A stretch of DNA of 64,000 bases from Cordylochernes scorpioides (GCA_030710605.1 CP092879.1:42906344-42970343); one strand, 5' to 3'. Positions 21,901 through 32,755 are shown, counted from the first letter of the stretch. The notes: generated by a model not told the origin, from the sequence alone. Program-made: numbers and translations.

Positions 21901-22129
21901 ATTATATTTGTCTTATACCATCACATATAGACAGAATGGCTTTGTAAAACTCTTAAAATATAGGTAATTATTATATAAATATTCATCGCATTAAGGACAG
22001 TAGAAGTTTGATCTATGTGTGAAAGAAACGTTCGTGTCTTAATGTTTTCATTTGCTATATATAGCTGATTTGTTATTTCTTTATATTAATGTGCTTAATT
22101 GGCCTTGTTCTTATTGTTTGCAGAATAGC

Positions 22130-22385
22130 ATGTACTAAGCTTAGCTTATGTCCATAGTTTGCTCAAATACCATTTCTGAGATTCCATTCCAATAATACAA
22201 TATAGTATTATATCTCGAAAGAAAATCTTGTAAATTAAATTGGTTAAACCTCTGGGATGGTTCACCACTGATGAACCAAGCCCTCCTAATATTTTTCATC
22301 GCAGTAAGGACAGTAGAAATTTGATTGATGTGTGAAAGGAACATTCACGTCTTAATGTTTTAATTTTCTATATATAGATGGCGCG
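22130..22385 (+). repeat. family F repeat copy
   Basis: Contains the family landmarks TATGTCCATAGTTTGCT, the 40-nt permuted hammerhead-like motif (22240-22279), CGCAGTAAGGACAGTAG and the AGATGGCGC end (22376-22384). A partial direct copy of the CATT/CAGTAAGGACAGTAG part precedes it at about 21985. Confidence 0.65.
22240..22279 (+). ncRNA. permuted hammerhead-like motif (TAAA variant)
   Basis: Closing helix TTGGT/ACCAA around TAAACC...GGTT and CTGATGA. GAAA is changed to TAAA here. The closing helix differs from TTGGC/GCCAA at 57964 by a compensated pair. Confidence 0.4.
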
Positions 22386-22719
22386 TTATTACTTTACATA
22401 GGTAAGTAATATCAGAGTTTCGACATTTTAGTAATACGGGGGAGCCAGAAAAGATGGCATGGTTTTAAATATGTGCATAACTCTCTTATGATAAATAATT
22501 GTGTGAATGATGTGTGATTTTTCTTTATTTTAGAATCAAGTAAAAAAGTTCGAAACAGAATCAAAATATATATGGTGAAACTTAAAAACTATGTATCATG
22601 TATTAAATCCAAGAGTATAGCTTCATTAGCTGTATAAAAGGAAAACAGAAAAATGCAATTATATCAATTATATAAATCAATATATATATATATATAATGA
22701 AATCATTTTTTATATATTT

Positions 22720-22990
22720 ACAGAGCACACCTAGAAGTCTGAGATTTTAATTCTTTTTGACACCTCATGATATTGCAAGTTAACAAAATTTCAAACTTCT
22801 AGGTGGTCGGAGGTTGGCAATGGACTAATTTTTTTCAATATTTAAATTCGAATTTAGTGACCAATTTTTAATTTATTTCCTGATCATGTAGAAGTCTGAT
22901 ATTTTATAGAATATATTTTATTCCTAATAACATTGAAAGTGTACAAAACTTCAGACTTCTAGGTGGCCGTGATGGTCGGAAATATACTAG
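22720..22990 (+). repeat. two diverged tandem copies of a 200-bp repeat
   Basis: CCTAGAAGTCTGAGATTTTA ... ACTTCTAGGTGGTCGG is followed by a second copy GTAGAAGTCTGATATTTTA ... ACTTCTAGGTGGCCG. Each copy is itself bounded by inverted AGAAGTCT/GACTTCT-type motifs. No gene is visible. Confidence 0.5.
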
Positions 22991-23103
22991 TGAAAAGAAT
23001 TTGTATATTTCCTTTCAAACGGAGGGAAATAGGCACAGCCGTTTCGCTGGTGTAATGAACGGCTAAAGTTCCAAGGGGTGGTCAGGACTGGACTTTTTTT
23101 ATA

Positions 23104-23278
23104 CAGTAGAACCTCCATGAGAGGACACCCGTGCTAGAGGACACCTCTCTACAAAAGACAGGCTTCATTTCCAAAGTTACCATTTTTACTATTTTACAAC
23201 TCTCCGATAAGAGGACACCTCTCCCTAAAGGACACTTTAGCTCTGCAATTAGGTGTTCTTTACAGAGAGGTTCTACTG
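23104..23278. mobile_element. pogo/Tigger-type MITE
   Basis: 175 bp with ends CAGTAGAACCTCC and GAGAGGTTCTACTG and TA on both sides. Same family as 21208-21382. Its ends also seed the tandem array at 37440-37935. Confidence 0.8.
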
Positions 23279-23414
23279 TATTTCCTTTTAATTTTTGTAA
23301 CCTAAGTTTTGATATATTTCCACACATAGAAATATGAAATTCTGTACCCTCGCTCAATCCAGCTAATAATCTAAATTTACAAAATATAAGAATTCTGGGT
23401 TGTTGGGAATGGAC

Positions 23415-23628
23415 AATCGTCAATTATTTCTAACTTAATGTAATTTATTATGAAGCAACTGTGAGATTAGCAATTTTCATGTTTTGATAAATGTTTGACC
23501 TCTTCACTCAATATATGATTATCGTATTCCATTGAGTGAAGAGGTCAAATTTTTATCAAAACATAAAAATTGCTAATCACGCAGTTGCTTCATATTAAAT
23601 TACATTAAGTTAGAAATTATTGACGATC
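23415..23628. repeat. MITE-like perfect-ended inverted repeat
   Basis: Two arms of about 98 bp (23415-23513 and 23530-23628), nearly exact inverse copies including GTTGCTTCAT and CACTCAAT/ATTGAGTG at the centre. The loop is under 20 bp. No coding content. Confidence 0.75.
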
Positions 23629-24340
23629 GTCCCTTGCCGCTTTTATTATGACTCCTGTGAATCTAATTATTCAATGACGAAAGAGAATTCTTTAATAAAA
23701 TATTTTATTAAAACATTTTTTATTAATTAATTATAAGTATTAATATTTTTTGCAGCTGAGAGAGAGGGTATGTTGTTGGGCAATTTTACATTAAGTGGGA
23801 TTCTGTAGCTAAAGATTTTAAAAACAAATAGATGTATTAACTATCTTAAAATATAATTTGTAGTTTTTCCTACTCAGATTTCAAGATATTGGAGTTCATA
23901 ACATACTTTTCTGTACACCGTAAAAAAAAGAATGTTCTTTAAAGGATATTGGGTGTTTCAGTTCTTCAATTGTGGAGCCCAGACTACCGAGTAAGTATAC
24001 ATAGCTAAAGGAATACCACATCAGCCAGAAATACAGAAAACTGAGAAAAGTAAGTTATATATTGCTTGGATGGAGAATTTCCAGTACAGCACCTCACCAT
24101 CTCCTCTGTATGCATTTGCCTAGAACACGTGCTGAGCCGCTCGAGAACCAGTAAGATCGGGCCGTAGTTTTCTGAACGAGAGGATGCGCTAACATTGAAT
24201 CTGATAGATTTAGGCTCTCTGATTTATATCTGCAAACACACTACAAATATATAGGTGCTTCACGTGAAAATAGCATACGTGTCAGAACAAAGTTGCTATT
24301 TGGAGTCAGCATTGAAGCTACCTGCGTAAAATAATGGGTT
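23629..24340. other. no gene seen
   Basis: AT-rich, no ORF or repeat partner recognised. Confidence 0.5.
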
Positions 24341-24344
24341 AGCG

Positions 24345-24895
24345 ATTTAAAAGAGTAGCTTTGCTCTTCGTTCTCTTTGGTCGGGTGCTGCCGCTCTTTT
24401 ATATAGTATAGTCTTGTACGTACACATGGCGTACACTATAGATAAGTACACAAGATGGGTACTATAGAGATACATGGCTAGCAGCAGCCCCCTTAACAGC
24501 ACCACCACAAGAAGGTAGAGAACATGGAACCGCCTGAAACACACGGGTTAGACACGTGGAGACTTCCATCATTGTGCGCGAACCAGTTTCGAATGTTTGA
24601 TACCCACTCTGATCTCCCTTATCGTACTTGAGGTCTATATGCCCGCTCGTACTCGACTGTGGCCAGATTCATCCGAAGAGAGTCTCGACACCACAGTCTT
24701 GCGTACATGATAAAGCTAGACCTCGTTCCTCAGGGCTGAGGGGTCATTCTACTAATGGTTGGCTCTCAGGAAGTATCTCCCTTATTATTATTCGTTTTAT
24801 GTACTTCTGTAGAAGGGCAGAGATGTCTGAAAGCTTGAGATTGTATTAATAAAAAGAAACTCATCTCCAGAAACGTGTTGTATTATTTAATTGTA
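24345..24895 (+). repeat. LTR-like or promoter-like segment
   Basis: Contains a TATA-like box CTTTTATATAGTATAG (about 24398), a less AT-rich body and ATTAATAAAAAGAAAC (about 24845) that could be a poly(A) signal. This order resembles a U3-R-U5 of a solo LTR. No matching copy or target duplication was found, and it lies directly left of the gypsy element. Confidence 0.3.
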
Positions 24896-24902
24896 TCCAT
24901 AT

Positions 24903-25317
24903 TGTTACATCAATTTTAATGCGCCTTACATTTATTCAAAATATTCTATGATATTTAATATTTATTTAAAACAGAATATTTAGATTAGCATCATCCCTTT
25001 TTATAGTTTCACTCCTTTTGTAATATTTATTGTACATATATATTTATTGTTGTACGCTCCAGGAACCTGGGTTACTTAAATAAAAAAATATATATTTATT
25101 GCTTATTGGAGCGGGAGAGGACCTAGACGAAGACTGGGGATCGCAACCTACGAGGAAGACAAGAATAAATAAACACAATAACTTTAAAAGGTAATTTATT
25201 TTTATTTTATTTTATTTATTTACTTTTAATATGGAAACCCGCTCGGGAAACGTGTATAACACCAAGAAGGAAGAAACCAAGGTCGACGACCCTGCGAAGC
25301 TTCAACTTGGTGCAACA
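24903..25317 (+). repeat. 5' LTR of the gypsy element, containing the gag start
   Basis: Begins TGTTACATC and ends GGTGCAACA. The end is fixed by the ATAT target duplication after the 3' LTR and by the primer site two bases downstream. The LTR includes the gag ATG at 25231 and 29 gag codons. It has an insertion of about 52 bp near 25050-25100 relative to the 3' LTR. Confidence 0.8.
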
Positions 25318-26376
25318 ATTGGTAGAGATGCTGGTTTCGAACCAGTTGCTTTGAACCCCAATATAGAAATTCCGAAATATGGTGGGACAGAAGACCCTCG
25401 CCCATGGATAGAATCCCTCGAAGAGATTGGTTTCCTCTATCATTGGGCAGACTACATAATTGCCCGTTATGCCGCCATGAACATGACGGGAAGCGCTAAA
25501 ACCTGGTTGAATTTACACAAAGCTAGTTTCACGAGCTGGGAAAATATTAAAATCCGCCTCATTCAGGATTTTTCTCTGGACGCGAATAAAGAAGAACTTA
25601 GAATGAAGCTCAACAGAATGCAACACTGGAATGAACCAGCAATCAGGTTCGCGGAAGACATTCTAGTGTTGTGCAACAAGGTTGACCCCGCAATGGAAGA
25701 AGAAACAAAAATTGAACATGTTATTGGAGGACTGAAAAAAGAGTACTCATTCGCGCTCTACCTGAACCCTCCTAAAACGACCGATGACCTTCTTGTCGTG
25801 TGCAAGAAAATGGATTCTTTTGAAAAGAAGTATCGGGAACGTGTGGAGAAATCCAGAAACCTATATAACGGTCCACGCTATTCTAGACCCCAACAACAAT
25901 CGAGGTACGTGCCGCCGACTGCCGCACGAAACTACCAGACCACTTCCAGGCCCCAAGCCCCTGTTTCCAATAATTACAAGAACGACTCCCCTCCTACTCC
26001 CAGACAGTATCGAAACAACTTTCCCCAGCCCTCTACCCCTAGACGTCCTTATAATCCTAACTTTGTGCCAAAACCAAACCTTCAGAGAAACACCTACAAT
26101 AAAAGCCAAGAAGTGAGCAGAAATAGGACGGAAGATGGAAGACCAATCTGCTTTAAGTGTAACAAGCCAGGGCACGTGGCCCGTTATTGTAGGGTCAAGT
26201 TTATAAGAATCCTAGAAGAGGATCCAACAGATACCCAAGAGAAGGTCGAAGAGAAATGCCAAATGAATGAAATATCAGAGAAATCAGGACCTCGGCTTTA
26301 TGCTGATGTATGTCATAGCACACAGACAAATATTCCTACCCGGAATAGATATTCCGTGTTGGAAGATTTAAACTAA
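25231..26376 (+). CDS. gag: Ty3/gypsy Gag
   Basis: 381 codons, intact. N-terminal matrix-like part, then a capsid of the retrotransposon gag type (IPKYGGTEDPRPWIESLEEI, then WLN...W..I...L...F at about residues 90-130), a Pro/Arg/Asn-rich linker and one CCHC nucleocapsid knuckle CFKCNKPGHVARYC at about residues 307-320. Gag forms the virus-like particle that packages element RNA. The start ATG lies inside the LTR and the frame crosses the LTR end and the primer-binding site, so these bases serve two roles. Short gap, then protease in another frame. Confidence 0.9.
   Translation: METRSGNVYNTKKEETKVDDPAKLQLGATIGRDAGFEPVALNPNIEIPKYGGTEDPRPWIESLEEIGFLYHWADYIIARYAAMNMTGSAKTWLNLHKASFTSWENIKIRLIQDFSLDANKEELRMKLNRMQHWNEPAIRFAEDILVLCNKVDPAMEEETKIEHVIGGLKKEYSFALYLNPPKTTDDLLVVCKKMDSFEKKYRERVEKSRNLYNGPRYSRPQQQSRYVPPTAARNYQTTSRPQAPVSNNYKNDSPPTPRQYRNNFPQPSTPRRPYNPNFVPKPNLQRNTYNKSQEVSRNRTEDGRPICFKCNKPGHVARYCRVKFIRILEEDPTDTQEKVEEKCQMNEISEKSGPRLYADVCHSTQTNIPTRNRYSVLEDLN
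25320..25343 (+). promoter_or_regulatory. primer-binding site within gag
   Basis: Two bases after the LTR the sequence TGGTAGAGATGCTGGTTTCG, followed by AACC, is the reverse complement of a tRNA 3' end with CCA, acceptor strand and T-arm. It is closest to initiator tRNA-Met (TGGTAGCAGAGGATGGTTTC) with a one-base deletion and several changes. The same bases encode Gag residues from about 30 on. Confidence 0.75.
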
Positions 26377-26432
26377 GCGTCGCGCCTGAATCTGTCAATC
26401 AAAGCAAGTCGACCATAAACGGAATCAAGAAG

Positions 26433-26837
26433 TTGGACCCTAAATACAAATTAAAAATTAATGTGGACAAGATAGGGACTTTTGAAGCTTTGGTTGATAC
26501 AGGTGCTGACCTCTCAGTGGTCGACCTCAGAACGGCCCTCGATACAGGCCATGGTATAAGTAAACTCGCAAAAATTTGTGCAGGACCCGATGGGAAAAAA
26601 TTGGACATGGTAGGAAGTATATTTTTAAATATAAAAATTGATGACGAAACATTATCACACAACTTTGTGATATTGAAAACGCATTTACGGACATTAATTC
26701 ATGGGAGAGATTTCCTTAAGAAAATGAACGCGAAAATAGATTGTAAGCAAGAAACTATAAAATACGATTTGACGAATAATCATGACGAAATCAATTTTGA
26801 AATGTTGAAAATTTCAACGGATGTTCCATTAAATTGA
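26433..26837 (+). CDS. Ty3/gypsy aspartic protease
   Basis: 134 codons (first codon TTG, frame open upstream). Contains the catalytic LVDTGADLSVVD at about residues 20-31 and the retropepsin tail HGRDFL about 85 residues on. It would cleave the Gag-Pol polyprotein in the particle. It sits in a different frame from gag, so a frameshift would be needed; the frame then gives way to the RT frame by a 4-base overlap at 26834. Confidence 0.8.
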   Translation: MDPKYKLKINVDKIGTFEALVDTGADLSVVDLRTALDTGHGISKLAKICAGPDGKKLDMVGSIFLNIKIDDETLSHNFVILKTHLRTLIHGRDFLKKMNAKIDCKQETIKYDLTNNHDEINFEMLKISTDVPLN

Positions 26838-28132
26838 TCAAGGCATTGGTAGAAACAGAGGATGGGGAATATATTATCGAGGAAAGCAGCAAAATGTTTC
26901 AAACAAATGGACTTCGTCTAGCAAGAAGCTTGATCAATGTTATAAATAGGGAAACACATATCTGGATAACTAATCCGTATCCTCGACCGTTAAAAATAAT
27001 GAAAAACCAAACATTGGCTTTTGGAAGTAGTCCAGCGAAAATAAATGTGAATCGAGAAAGAGAGGTAGAAGAGAACGAAGAACCTAGATTCCAAATAAAC
27101 GAAAATCTTTCACCAAAGGAACAGAAGGAGTTAAAACAAGTTTTAGGAAGGTATGGAGATCTGTTTTCGTCGAGATTAGGGAGAACCAATTTGGCAAAAC
27201 ATCCGATAGACACAGAAGACGCGAAGCCAATTAAACACAAGCCTTACCGGGTAAGTGCTAAAGAACGAGATATTATAAAAGAGCAAATTGACGAGATGCT
27301 TACAGAAGGCATAATTAGGCCATCTTCTAGCCCCTGGTCTTTTCCAGTAATATTGGTCAAGAAGCGAGATGGTAAATACAGATTTTGTGTGGACTACAGA
27401 AAACTGAATAATGTGACAGTAAAAGATGTCTATCCGATCCCTAGAATAGACGAAGTTATGGATACTCTCCAAGGATCTACATACTTCTCAGCAATAGACC
27501 TCAGATCTGGATATTGGCAAGTTGAAGTCGAAGAAAGAGACAAAGAGAAAACAGCTTTCACTACAGCGCATGGATTATATGAATTCAACGTGATGCCTTT
27601 TGGACCTTGTAACGCACCTGCTACCTTTGAGAGAAATATGGAGAATATGCTTGGAAATCTGAGATGGCAAATTTGTTTGTGTTATCTGGATGATGTTATC
27701 ATATATAGCCCGGATTTTCCAACGCACCTCAAAAGACTTGAAGCTGTTTTTAGATGTTTTCGTGAATCTAATTTAAGGTTAAACGACAAAAAATGCCGAT
27801 TTGCTTTTGAAGAATTGGAGATTCTCGGCTATATAACGAGCAAACATGGTATAAAACCAGCAGAACATAACATCAAAGCTGTTCGAAATTTTCCTCGTCC
27901 CAAAAAGGTCAAAGAAGTACAATCCTTTTTGGGAATGTGTTCATATTATAGAAAATTTATCAAAGATTTCTCAAAAATTGCTGATCCTTTGACCAACCTT
28001 ATAAAAAAAGGGGGAATCATTTACCTGGACAGAAAGACAAGAGGAAGCGTTTCAAACCCTAAAAACAGCACTATTAAGTCCACCAATTTTAGGTCACTTC
28101 AATCCAAACGCGCCTACTTATGTTCATACTGA
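26834..28132 (+). pseudogene. Ty3/gypsy reverse transcriptase (frameshifted at its end)
   Basis: The frame includes the RT entry motif KHPIDTEDAKPIKHKPYRVS, SPWSFPVILVKKRDGKYRFC, the first catalytic Asp in AIDLRSGYWQVEV, FGPCNAPATF and the catalytic pair in CYLDDVIIYS, then the connection segment FLGMCSYYRKFIKDFSKIAD. Near 28015-28030 a frameshift follows LTNLIKKGG, after which the true reading continues in the frame that carries RNase H. RT residues are intact; the break alone would prevent a full Pol. Confidence 0.85.
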
Positions 28133-28799
28133 TGCGTCCAACATCGGCATAGGTGCAACACTTGTCCAAGACATCGGTGGTGAAGAGAAGGTGATCTCAT
28201 ATTTGAGTTGTACCCTAAGTAAAGCGGAGCAAAATTATTCAACAACGGAAAAAGAATGTCTGGCCGTTGTCTGGTCAATGTCAAAATTACGGCCCTACCT
28301 TTATGGAAGGCACTTTAAAATAGTAACAGACCATCACGCCTTATGCTGGCTCAAAAACTTGAAGGATCCAACAGGTCGATTGGCAAGATGGGCATTAAAA
28401 ATCCAAGAATATGACTTCGATATAATACATAAATCAGGAAAGAAGCATCTGGACGCCGATGGCTTATCTAGGGGACCCTTACCAGAAACTGATTGGGATG
28501 AGGATTTTGAAAGGTTATTTTTAAATCAAATAACAGACGAAGAGGATAAATTTATCGAAAGTGTTAAGAAAAACCTTAATGGAAGCAGGCGATCAATTGC
28601 GCAAAACTTTAAAGAAGAAGATGGATGCCTCTTTAAGAAAAACCCGAACCCTGAAGACAGGCCGTGGTTGCTTGTGGTTCCAGAGAAGAAAAAGAGAGAA
28701 ATTATGAAAGAATATCACAATCATATGTCGAATGGCCATCATTTTTATCTCCTCTCTAATTGTAAATATGCTGCTGTATTACCTCATAAGCATAAATAA
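28030..28799 (+). pseudogene. Ty3/gypsy RNase H and truncated integrase zinc finger
   Basis: Downstream of the frameshift this frame gives a THTDASNIGIGATL-like active-site tract (about 28120), SYLSCTLSKAEQNYSTTEKE, VTDHHALCWL and DADGLSRGPL, so the four RNase H acidic positions are present. After a linker the integrase zinc finger begins (EYHNHMSNGHH) but the CxxC half is missing and the frame stops at 28799. A deletion has joined the finger to the integrase core. Confidence 0.8.
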
Positions 28800-29664
28800 A
28801 ATAAGGAAAAAATGGATAATCGTGCTGACGGACTACTACACTAGATATGCAGAAACAAAAGCAGTCTCGGAAGCAACAGTGAAAGAAGTTTCAAAATTTA
28901 TAGTAGAGGATATTTTTCTCCGGCACGGAGCCCCACAATATCTTATTAGTGACAGAGGCTCTCGATTTACCAGTATTTTAATGGAAGAGGTGATGAAAAT
29001 GTGCAAGATTAAACATTGCTTCACAACGAGCTATCATCCCCAGACTAATGGACTGACAGAACGGTTAAATAGAACATTGATCAATATGCTCAGTATGTAT
29101 GTGAACACTGATCAGAAGAATTGGGACGAAATACTCCCGTTCATCACTCACGCTTACAATACTACAATTCAGGAAACCACAGGATATTCTCCCTTTTTCC
29201 TGATGTTTGGAAGAGAACCCACGTCTCTTTTGGACGACAGGAATATCTAGGTGGACATTGACAAAGATGATTATGATGAATACATAAAACATCACTTAGA
29301 CAAAATAGACAGAACAAGGAAATTAGTTATTAACAACACAATAAAGACTCAAGAAAGAATGAAAAAGAACTATGACAAGAAACACATGGAAAGAAGCTAC
29401 AAACCAGGAGAATTAGTAGCAGTTTGGACACCAATTAGGAAAATAGGAAAGTGTGAGAAACTTCTGAGAAAATATTTTGGTCCATATAGAATATTTAAAA
29501 AGATGTCTAGCGTCAATTATCTAATAGAACCGAAAGATAATCCGGGCCAAGACCCTCTGATAGTTCATGTTTCAAGAATCAAGCCTTATTATGAGAGAAT
29601 GGATGAGGTCATTTACGAGGACGTGACAACCTCTGGAGAGGGGGAAGTGTTACATCAATTTTAA
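28732..29664 (+). pseudogene. Ty3/gypsy integrase core and C-terminal region, stop at 29248
   Basis: From about 28800 the frame encodes the integrase core: VLTDYYTRYAE (first Asp), ISDRGSRF (second Asp), YHPQTNGLTERLNR (Glu), then FMFGREP-like end. TAG at 29248-29250 interrupts it; the same frame continues to 29664 with the basic C-terminal part including FGPYRIFKK and VHVSRIKPYY (GPY/F-type end). The integrase inserts element DNA. It is inactivated by the missing zinc finger half and the stop. Confidence 0.85.
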
Positions 29665-30010
29665 TGCGCCTTACATTTATTCTAAATATTCTATGATATT
29701 TAATATTTATTTAAAACAGAATATTTAGATTAACATCATCCCTTTTTATAGTTTCACTCCTTTTGTAATATTTATTGTACATATATATTTATTGCTTATT
29801 GGAGCGGGAGAGGACCTAGACGAAGACTGGGGATCGCAACCTACGAGGAAGACAAGAATAAATAAACACAATAACTTTAAAAGGTAATTTATTTTTATTT
29901 AATTTTATTTATTTACTTTTAATATGGAAACCCGCTCGGGAAACGTGTATAACACCAAGAAGGAAGAAACCAAGGTCGACGACCCTGCGAAGCTTCAACT
30001 TGGTGCAACA
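29648..30010 (+). repeat. 3' LTR of the gypsy element
   Basis: 363 bp. Matches 24903-25317 apart from the 52-bp segment, and includes a second copy of the gag start codon region at about 29925-30010. Overlaps the last pol codons by 17 bp. Confidence 0.85.
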
Positions 30011-30054
30011 ATATATATTCATCTATATTTAGAATTATTTGTTAATATGTATTC

Positions 30055-30545
30055 AATACTAGCGGATGTACCCGGCTTCGCCCGGGTTTTACCCGAGTAA
30101 AGGTTTGTCTAACGAATCTCTCGATAAAGTGAACATTTTCCCGGTCCCTTGAAAAATACTCGATAAGTTGAATAAAATCAATATTAATTGGTTCCCTCGG
30201 TAATTGGAAGTTAAAGGAATAGTATCTTGCCTTGGAATTGTATCATTATTCTTGTCTCAAATAAATGGCCGTGTCATCCTTAATTTTGTCTTTCCTAATT
30301 TTCTACATTACAAAATCATCGTATCATCATGATAATATTTAGAGCAGATTGTTGAATTATAACAGATAAATTAGAATATTTATCTTGATTATTTTTAGGC
30401 GAAAAGTTATTTCAAAAATTTTATTTGCTAGAAACCTTCCCAGTACTATACTAAATAACTTCCCAAAGTTTCATGGCGTTCCAATGAGTGGTTTGGTCAG
30501 GCATAAAGGACACACACACATACATTCATTTTTATATATATAGAT
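30055..30545 (+). repeat. non-LTR (RTE-like) 3' end fragment
   Basis: Starts ACTAGCGGATGTACCCGGCT, continues with a GCCCGGG hairpin and ends in a TGGTTTGGTCAGGCATAAAG tract followed by a CA-rich stretch and TATATATATAGAT. This form is common at RTE-like and derived SINE 3' ends of arthropods; the assignment is from memory of such ends. A minus-strand relative is at about 49310-49900. A TCATCCTTAATTTTGTCTTT tract at about 30275 is shared with 41275-41345. Confidence 0.4.
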
Positions 30546-30597
30546 ATATAAATTTGAATTAATAACACTCATTTTGGATCAAATGTTTATTAGGATT

Positions 30598-30641
30598 TCT
30601 AATATTTCGATGAGGCAGCTGGCCTATCTTCATCGGGGAAT
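30598..30641 (-). ncRNA. hammerhead-like motif, left arm
   Basis: Core CCGATGA (U4 to C), helix II GATAGGC/GCCTCATC type, GAA, ATAT, T. Helix I is mismatched. Confidence 0.4.
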
Positions 30642-30696
30642 TCAAATCTTGTAAACAAATTATCGACTTGATGCACGAGTGGCTAGAGTGGATAAA

Positions 30697-30740
30697 TTCC
30701 TCGATGAAGATAGGCGAACTGCCTCATCGAAATATTGGCA
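30697..30740 (+). ncRNA. hammerhead-like motif, right arm
   Basis: Core TCGATGA, helix II AGGC/GCCT extended by GAT/ATC around a bulged C, GAA, self-complementary ATAT, T. Helix I has CC/GG next to the core, then a mismatch. Confidence 0.45.
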
Positions 30741-30795
30741 ATTTTAATAAACATTTTATCCAAAATAAGCGTTATTAATTCAAATTTATCAAAAT

Positions 30796-31335
30796 GGATT
30801 GCTTGATATATATTGTATTTAACCTTATATATAAACCTATAGGACGAAATATAAAGTAGTTTCAATCTCTCTCCAAAGAGATAAGCATTAAATGTTTCCC
30901 TTTCCAAGTTTTACTGCCTCCACGCTCTTTCACGATGACATTGTAAGTGCAGACGACCTGATGGCTTCATAATGCCTTCCTCTGATATAACGACCACATT
31001 AAAAAAAGTTCTTCCGCAGCCTATTGCCTTCAGATAAGTTTCCAAATGGAGGCGTCGGCTTTGTTATAATGGATGACGATATTAAAATAAATGTCACACG
31101 TGGCAGGATGAATGGTTGGCGACAATATTGGGACGAAAGACAATTTTTCTGAAGGACTTCTGGGATTTATTTGCACATGGGGAAAAGATATGTTCTTAAA
31201 ATTGTTATTTGTTGGTGGAGACTCTTTAGCACCATGCATTTCATAAATTAACTCTTTAATAGAGACGCTTGTTTTTCATATCAATGTATTAGCTCTTCAT
31301 CTTTTATCAATTCTCTATATACTGCCGTTACTGCA
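30796..31335. other. no gene seen
   Basis: No ORF, tRNA or repeat partner recognised in this AT-rich stretch. Confidence 0.5.
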
Positions 31336-31339
31336 AATC

Positions 31340-31660
31340 TCCAATTATTTTATCATTGCAGTAAGGGCAGTATAAAATTGATTTATTTTAAAAAGAATCA
31401 TACGTGTCAAAAAGAGCTTGAATTTCTTATTTATATAACTGCAAGTCACCTGTCTTCGGCCAATCGAATGCTGTTTTAACAGAATTTTAAATTAAATTTT
31501 ATTGCCCTCTATCGTTAAAATTTTACACAAATAAATTTACTGGCAATGCGTTTCTTTTTTAAATCTCTACAGACCTTACTGCAATGATATGATTTAATGA
31601 ATGAGAGGGCTTGGCTTTAAAAAAGAAACGCATTGCCAGTAAATTTATTTGTGTAAAAAA
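31340..31660. repeat. family F fragments with short inverted repeat
   Basis: A CATTGCAGTAAGGGCAGTA landmark at about 31365, then inverted arms of about 38 bp (31529-31566 and 31616-31656) with ATAAATTTACTGGCAATGCG. The GAGAGGGCTTGGCT tract at 31600 is the edge of a permuted hammerhead-like motif that has been deleted. Confidence 0.55.
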
Positions 31661-31849
31661 AAGAATTTTAAATAAATATAATTCTATTATTAGTGATAAT
31701 AGTAGTGATAAGAAGAGTTATCACTATCATAATGATTTTATATAAGTTACTTTAGAATATAACTCATTGTAAATAGCTCAACTTGATCAACTTTCTCTCT
31801 CCATGATACAATTTATTACAGATAACTTCATTAAATCAACTTAGACCTG

Positions 31850-32155
31850 AAATGCACTTTCTGTGGATCAGGAATAACAATGGAGATGTTTCACTACTTA
31901 TTTGACTGTGCTGCTCTTTCTGAGGAAAGACGAAAACTAAATGATAAAACGGGGCAACTTTGTCCTTCATTTCCGGCACTAATTAATGAAATATCAAAGA
32001 ATAGGTATATAGCGGTGGCGATATTTGGATTCCACAGGATTATATCCCGGAAAAAAGCCACACAGTGTTCTCCCCATCCCTTGTGAACTGGCGAATCCTG
32101 TATAGGGCGAGAGGCCCTAAATAAAGGCTTTGTTGTTGTTGTTGTTAAATTAACT
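31850..32155 (+). pseudogene. LINE 3' end fragment with zinc knuckle (LINE-A copy)
   Basis: The frame ending at 32086 encodes CTFCGSGITMEMFHYLFDC, a C-x2-C-x9-H-x4-C knuckle like the C-terminal end of non-LTR retrotransposon polyproteins, then a 3' UTR ending CTAAATAAAGGCTTTG and a (TTG)n tail. Copies on the minus strand at 20575, 32890 and 47657 share the UTR end; the last also shares the knuckle. 5'-truncated, so dead. Confidence 0.7.
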
Positions 32156-32589
32156 TCAATCATTGCTTAACATACTGTAAATAACTACCTTGCGATTTCT
32201 TCTATCTGCTTATGTTGTTGCTTATTTGTTTAATGTTTATTCAATGCTCTTTTTCTTAATTGTTTATTTTCTTTTTGATAATTCTGTTACCTACTCTACT
32301 ACAATATGAATTATTGTAAATAGTTTCACGCGCAATTATCCAGATTGGATATAGCGTGTCTTGTGTGCAACTGGTAATAAATAAAAAAAATAATGATTTT
32401 ATGACGCAAAATAAATATTAAAATTATTCATTATATGTCAAATTTTTATAGCCTCTTTTGATAGCTTGTATGTTACACTATAACTTCAGCGCTACGCACA
32501 GGTAAAATTTCTTAATGATCTATTCAGTAATTTTTGATGAAAAAGAGTAACGAACATCAATTTAGTATTCCATTTTTCATATGTAGCTA

Positions 32590-32755
32590 TGAAAATTCAA
32601 AACTATTATAGACGCGTATGATTCTTTTAAAAATAAAACAATGGGAGGGCCTCTCATTAATTTTCCCATTGTAGTAATGGTAGTAGAAATTGTTTTATTT
32701 TTAAAAGAATCATACGCATCTATAATAGTTTCGAATTTTCATAACAGATGGCGCG
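32590..32755. repeat. family F inverted repeat
   Basis: Arms 32590-32640 and 32690-32743 (AACTATTATAGACGCGTATG and its inverse), then AGATGGCGC at 32746-32754. Another copy of this end is at 48178-48225. Confidence 0.6.

Larger units (their letters stand above)
24903..30010 (+). mobile_element. Ty3/gypsy retrotransposon, complete ends, decayed pol
   Basis: 5' LTR 24903-25317, 3' LTR 29648-30010, ATAT on both sides (24899-24902 and 30011-30014), primer site at 25320, purine tract GAGAGGGGGAAG directly before the 3' LTR. Gene order gag, protease, RT, RNase H, integrase is that of Ty3/gypsy. A frameshift near 28020, a deletion in the integrase zinc finger near 28740-28800 and a stop at 29248 inactivate it. 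The LTRs differ by an extra segment of about 52 bp in the 5' copy and several substitutions. Confidence 0.9.
30545..30795. repeat. fold-back element with two hammerhead-like motifs
   Basis: Arms at about 30550-30640 and 30695-30785 are inverted copies, with the ribozyme-like hairpins pointing outward (minus at 30598-30641, plus at 30697-30740). Outer ends share ATAAACATTTGATCC-like tracts and TTGAATTAATAACAC. Confidence 0.7.

Noticed and set aside
24903-30010. Tandem insertion of two gypsy copies, suggested by the 3' LTR match running into gag
   Set aside because: The ATAT duplication and the primer site show that the LTR itself includes the start of gag, so one element explains all.
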